Source: Eublepharis macularius (taxonomy: Eukaryota > Chordata > Lepidosauria > Squamata > Eublepharidae). From it: a DNA stretch of 64,000 nt. Below, piece after piece: positions 62,886 through 64,000 of this stretch. The stretch is taken from NCBI RefSeq assembly GCF_028583425.1, contig NC_072791.1:34541368-34605367 (forward strand), given 5' to 3'. The first letter of the stretch is position 1, and each line of letters starts with the position of its first letter. A model generated the notes under the pieces. It saw only the letters and a list, made by a program, of their open reading frames with translations. It was not told the origin of the DNA and searched no databases. The position numbers were made by a program, and so were the translations under genes.

Positions 62886-64000
62886 GTTTATGTATACATA
62901 TAAACATTTACATATACATATAAGAGGTTTCCCAACTTGTAGCACAGGAATTAATGACCAGTTTAATAGAACAATTGTGAGAATGAATATCAGTTAATTT
63001 ATGAAAGACAGAGCATAAAATGTTATGAATGTACGGCTATTAAAATGCTGAAGTAGACTACCAAATACAATAATGTACAAAAGTACAAAAATGAAAACAG
63101 TAACAAGCTAAATTTTCTAGAACTGCATGCCTACGTGCTGCAAACAATGAACAAAGCTGTGTGTTTTCAGAATGCATTTTCTACTCAGAATATAATGCCA
63201 TCTACCAAGGACAGCTCCTAAACCAACTCAGTAATGGCAGGCAGGGGGAATTATGTCCTTTAGGCTAAAACACTACTTCCATTAAAGTCAGTTTTCACAC
63301 TTTGGTGTACAGAAGTAAAATGACCAGAAATTAATGGGGAGGGGAAATGAATGTGAAAAATCAACTGTTAGTCTAATGTGCTTTCAGGAGTTTGCTTATG
63401 GCTCTGCACGGGAACATTTCTGGGCATTTTCTTAGCAAACGAGTAATCGGCGAAGTCATCAAAATAGAAGACTCACCCTTGATTGTAATACTGCCCCTCT
63501 TGATTTGCTGCTGATAAATACCAGATCCTTTGCTGATAAAAATAGCTGTGCTGTTGATTTGTACTTTGAAGAGGGTTCCTAACAAATCAGTGAAGGGCAG
63601 CCAGGACAATAGCATTTACAGTGTCTTATCAATGTTTACTCAGAAGTAAGGTTTATTGAATAAAGTGGAACTTACTTCTGCATAGTTATCAGGCTGCGCA
63701 AACAGCTGAACAGTGGAACAGGATGCTTAGTGAAGAAATGGAATTCTCAGCTGTCTTTATCTTGTTTACATCTAATGTAGATGTATAAAAGCTGGGGGCA
63801 CATGAGACTTGTGGGGAGGGGGATCCCATACTCCACCCTCTGCTCACTAAGATGGCTGGCCAGCCAACCTGCCTGCAGTGCCACTGCCACTCCCATTGAC
63901 TCTCCCACACCAGCACTCAGTAGGATTACATTGTCTGTGCATGTGTAACCTATTTAACTTGAGGAGCAATATCAGATAAATATATCGTCGTTTTATTTTA
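62886..64000. other. Unassigned DNA with one short palindrome
   Basis: A small palindromic repeat (ACTCAGAAGTAAG..CTTACTTCTGCAT) is at 63637-63701. No gene recognised to the end of the window. Confidence 0.4.

Overview
The window looks like non-genic DNA from a squamate reptile (lizard or gecko type). No exon of a host protein-coding gene could be recognised. The organism call rests on the repeat mixture: CR1 and L2 LINEs, tRNA-derived SINEs with the TGGTGTAGT..TTAAGAG head, SINEs carrying reverse-strand 5S rRNA sequence, many non-autonomous hAT elements, Penelope-like retroelement ends and a vertebrate Ty1/copia element. The order Squamata is an inference; no species is claimed.

Layout. 1-7.7 kb is AT-rich and almost free of recognisable repeats. 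7.7-13 kb holds small hAT elements, an L2 fragment split by a 5S-derived SINE, and a Penelope-type hammerhead motif. 13.0-16.7 kb is a long, broken CR1 LINE on the minus strand. 16.7-32 kb is a mosaic of SINEs, L2 and CR1 tails, Penelope ends arranged as hairpins, and hAT elements, several of them nested. 32.7-35.1 kb is a 2.4-kb fold-back hAT with a perfect 8-bp target duplication; a 1.5-kb relative lies at 59.0-60.6 kb. 36.7-46.6 kb is dense in GC-rich hAT elements, two LTR remnants in opposite orientation, and a well-preserved hammerhead motif (43.8 kb). 47.4-48.0 kb is a CpG-island-like block, the only candidate host promoter. 49.7-53.0 kb is largely unassigned.

The outstanding object is 53058-57764: a complete Ty1/copia retrotransposon with two 342-bp LTRs differing at 3 sites, a 5-bp AAAAT target duplication, a primer-binding site resembling the anticodon region of initiator tRNA-Met (half-tRNA priming), a polypurine tract, and one uninterrupted 1296-residue Gag-Pol reading frame. 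It is the only long intact reading frame in the window and is structurally competent on paper.

The elements interact mainly by insertion into one another. Target duplications show the order: Penelope end into tRNA-SINE, 5S-SINE into L2, hAT into LINE (twice), and probably hAT into hAT. Confidence is highest where target duplications and terminal repeats agree, lower for family names of short fragments.
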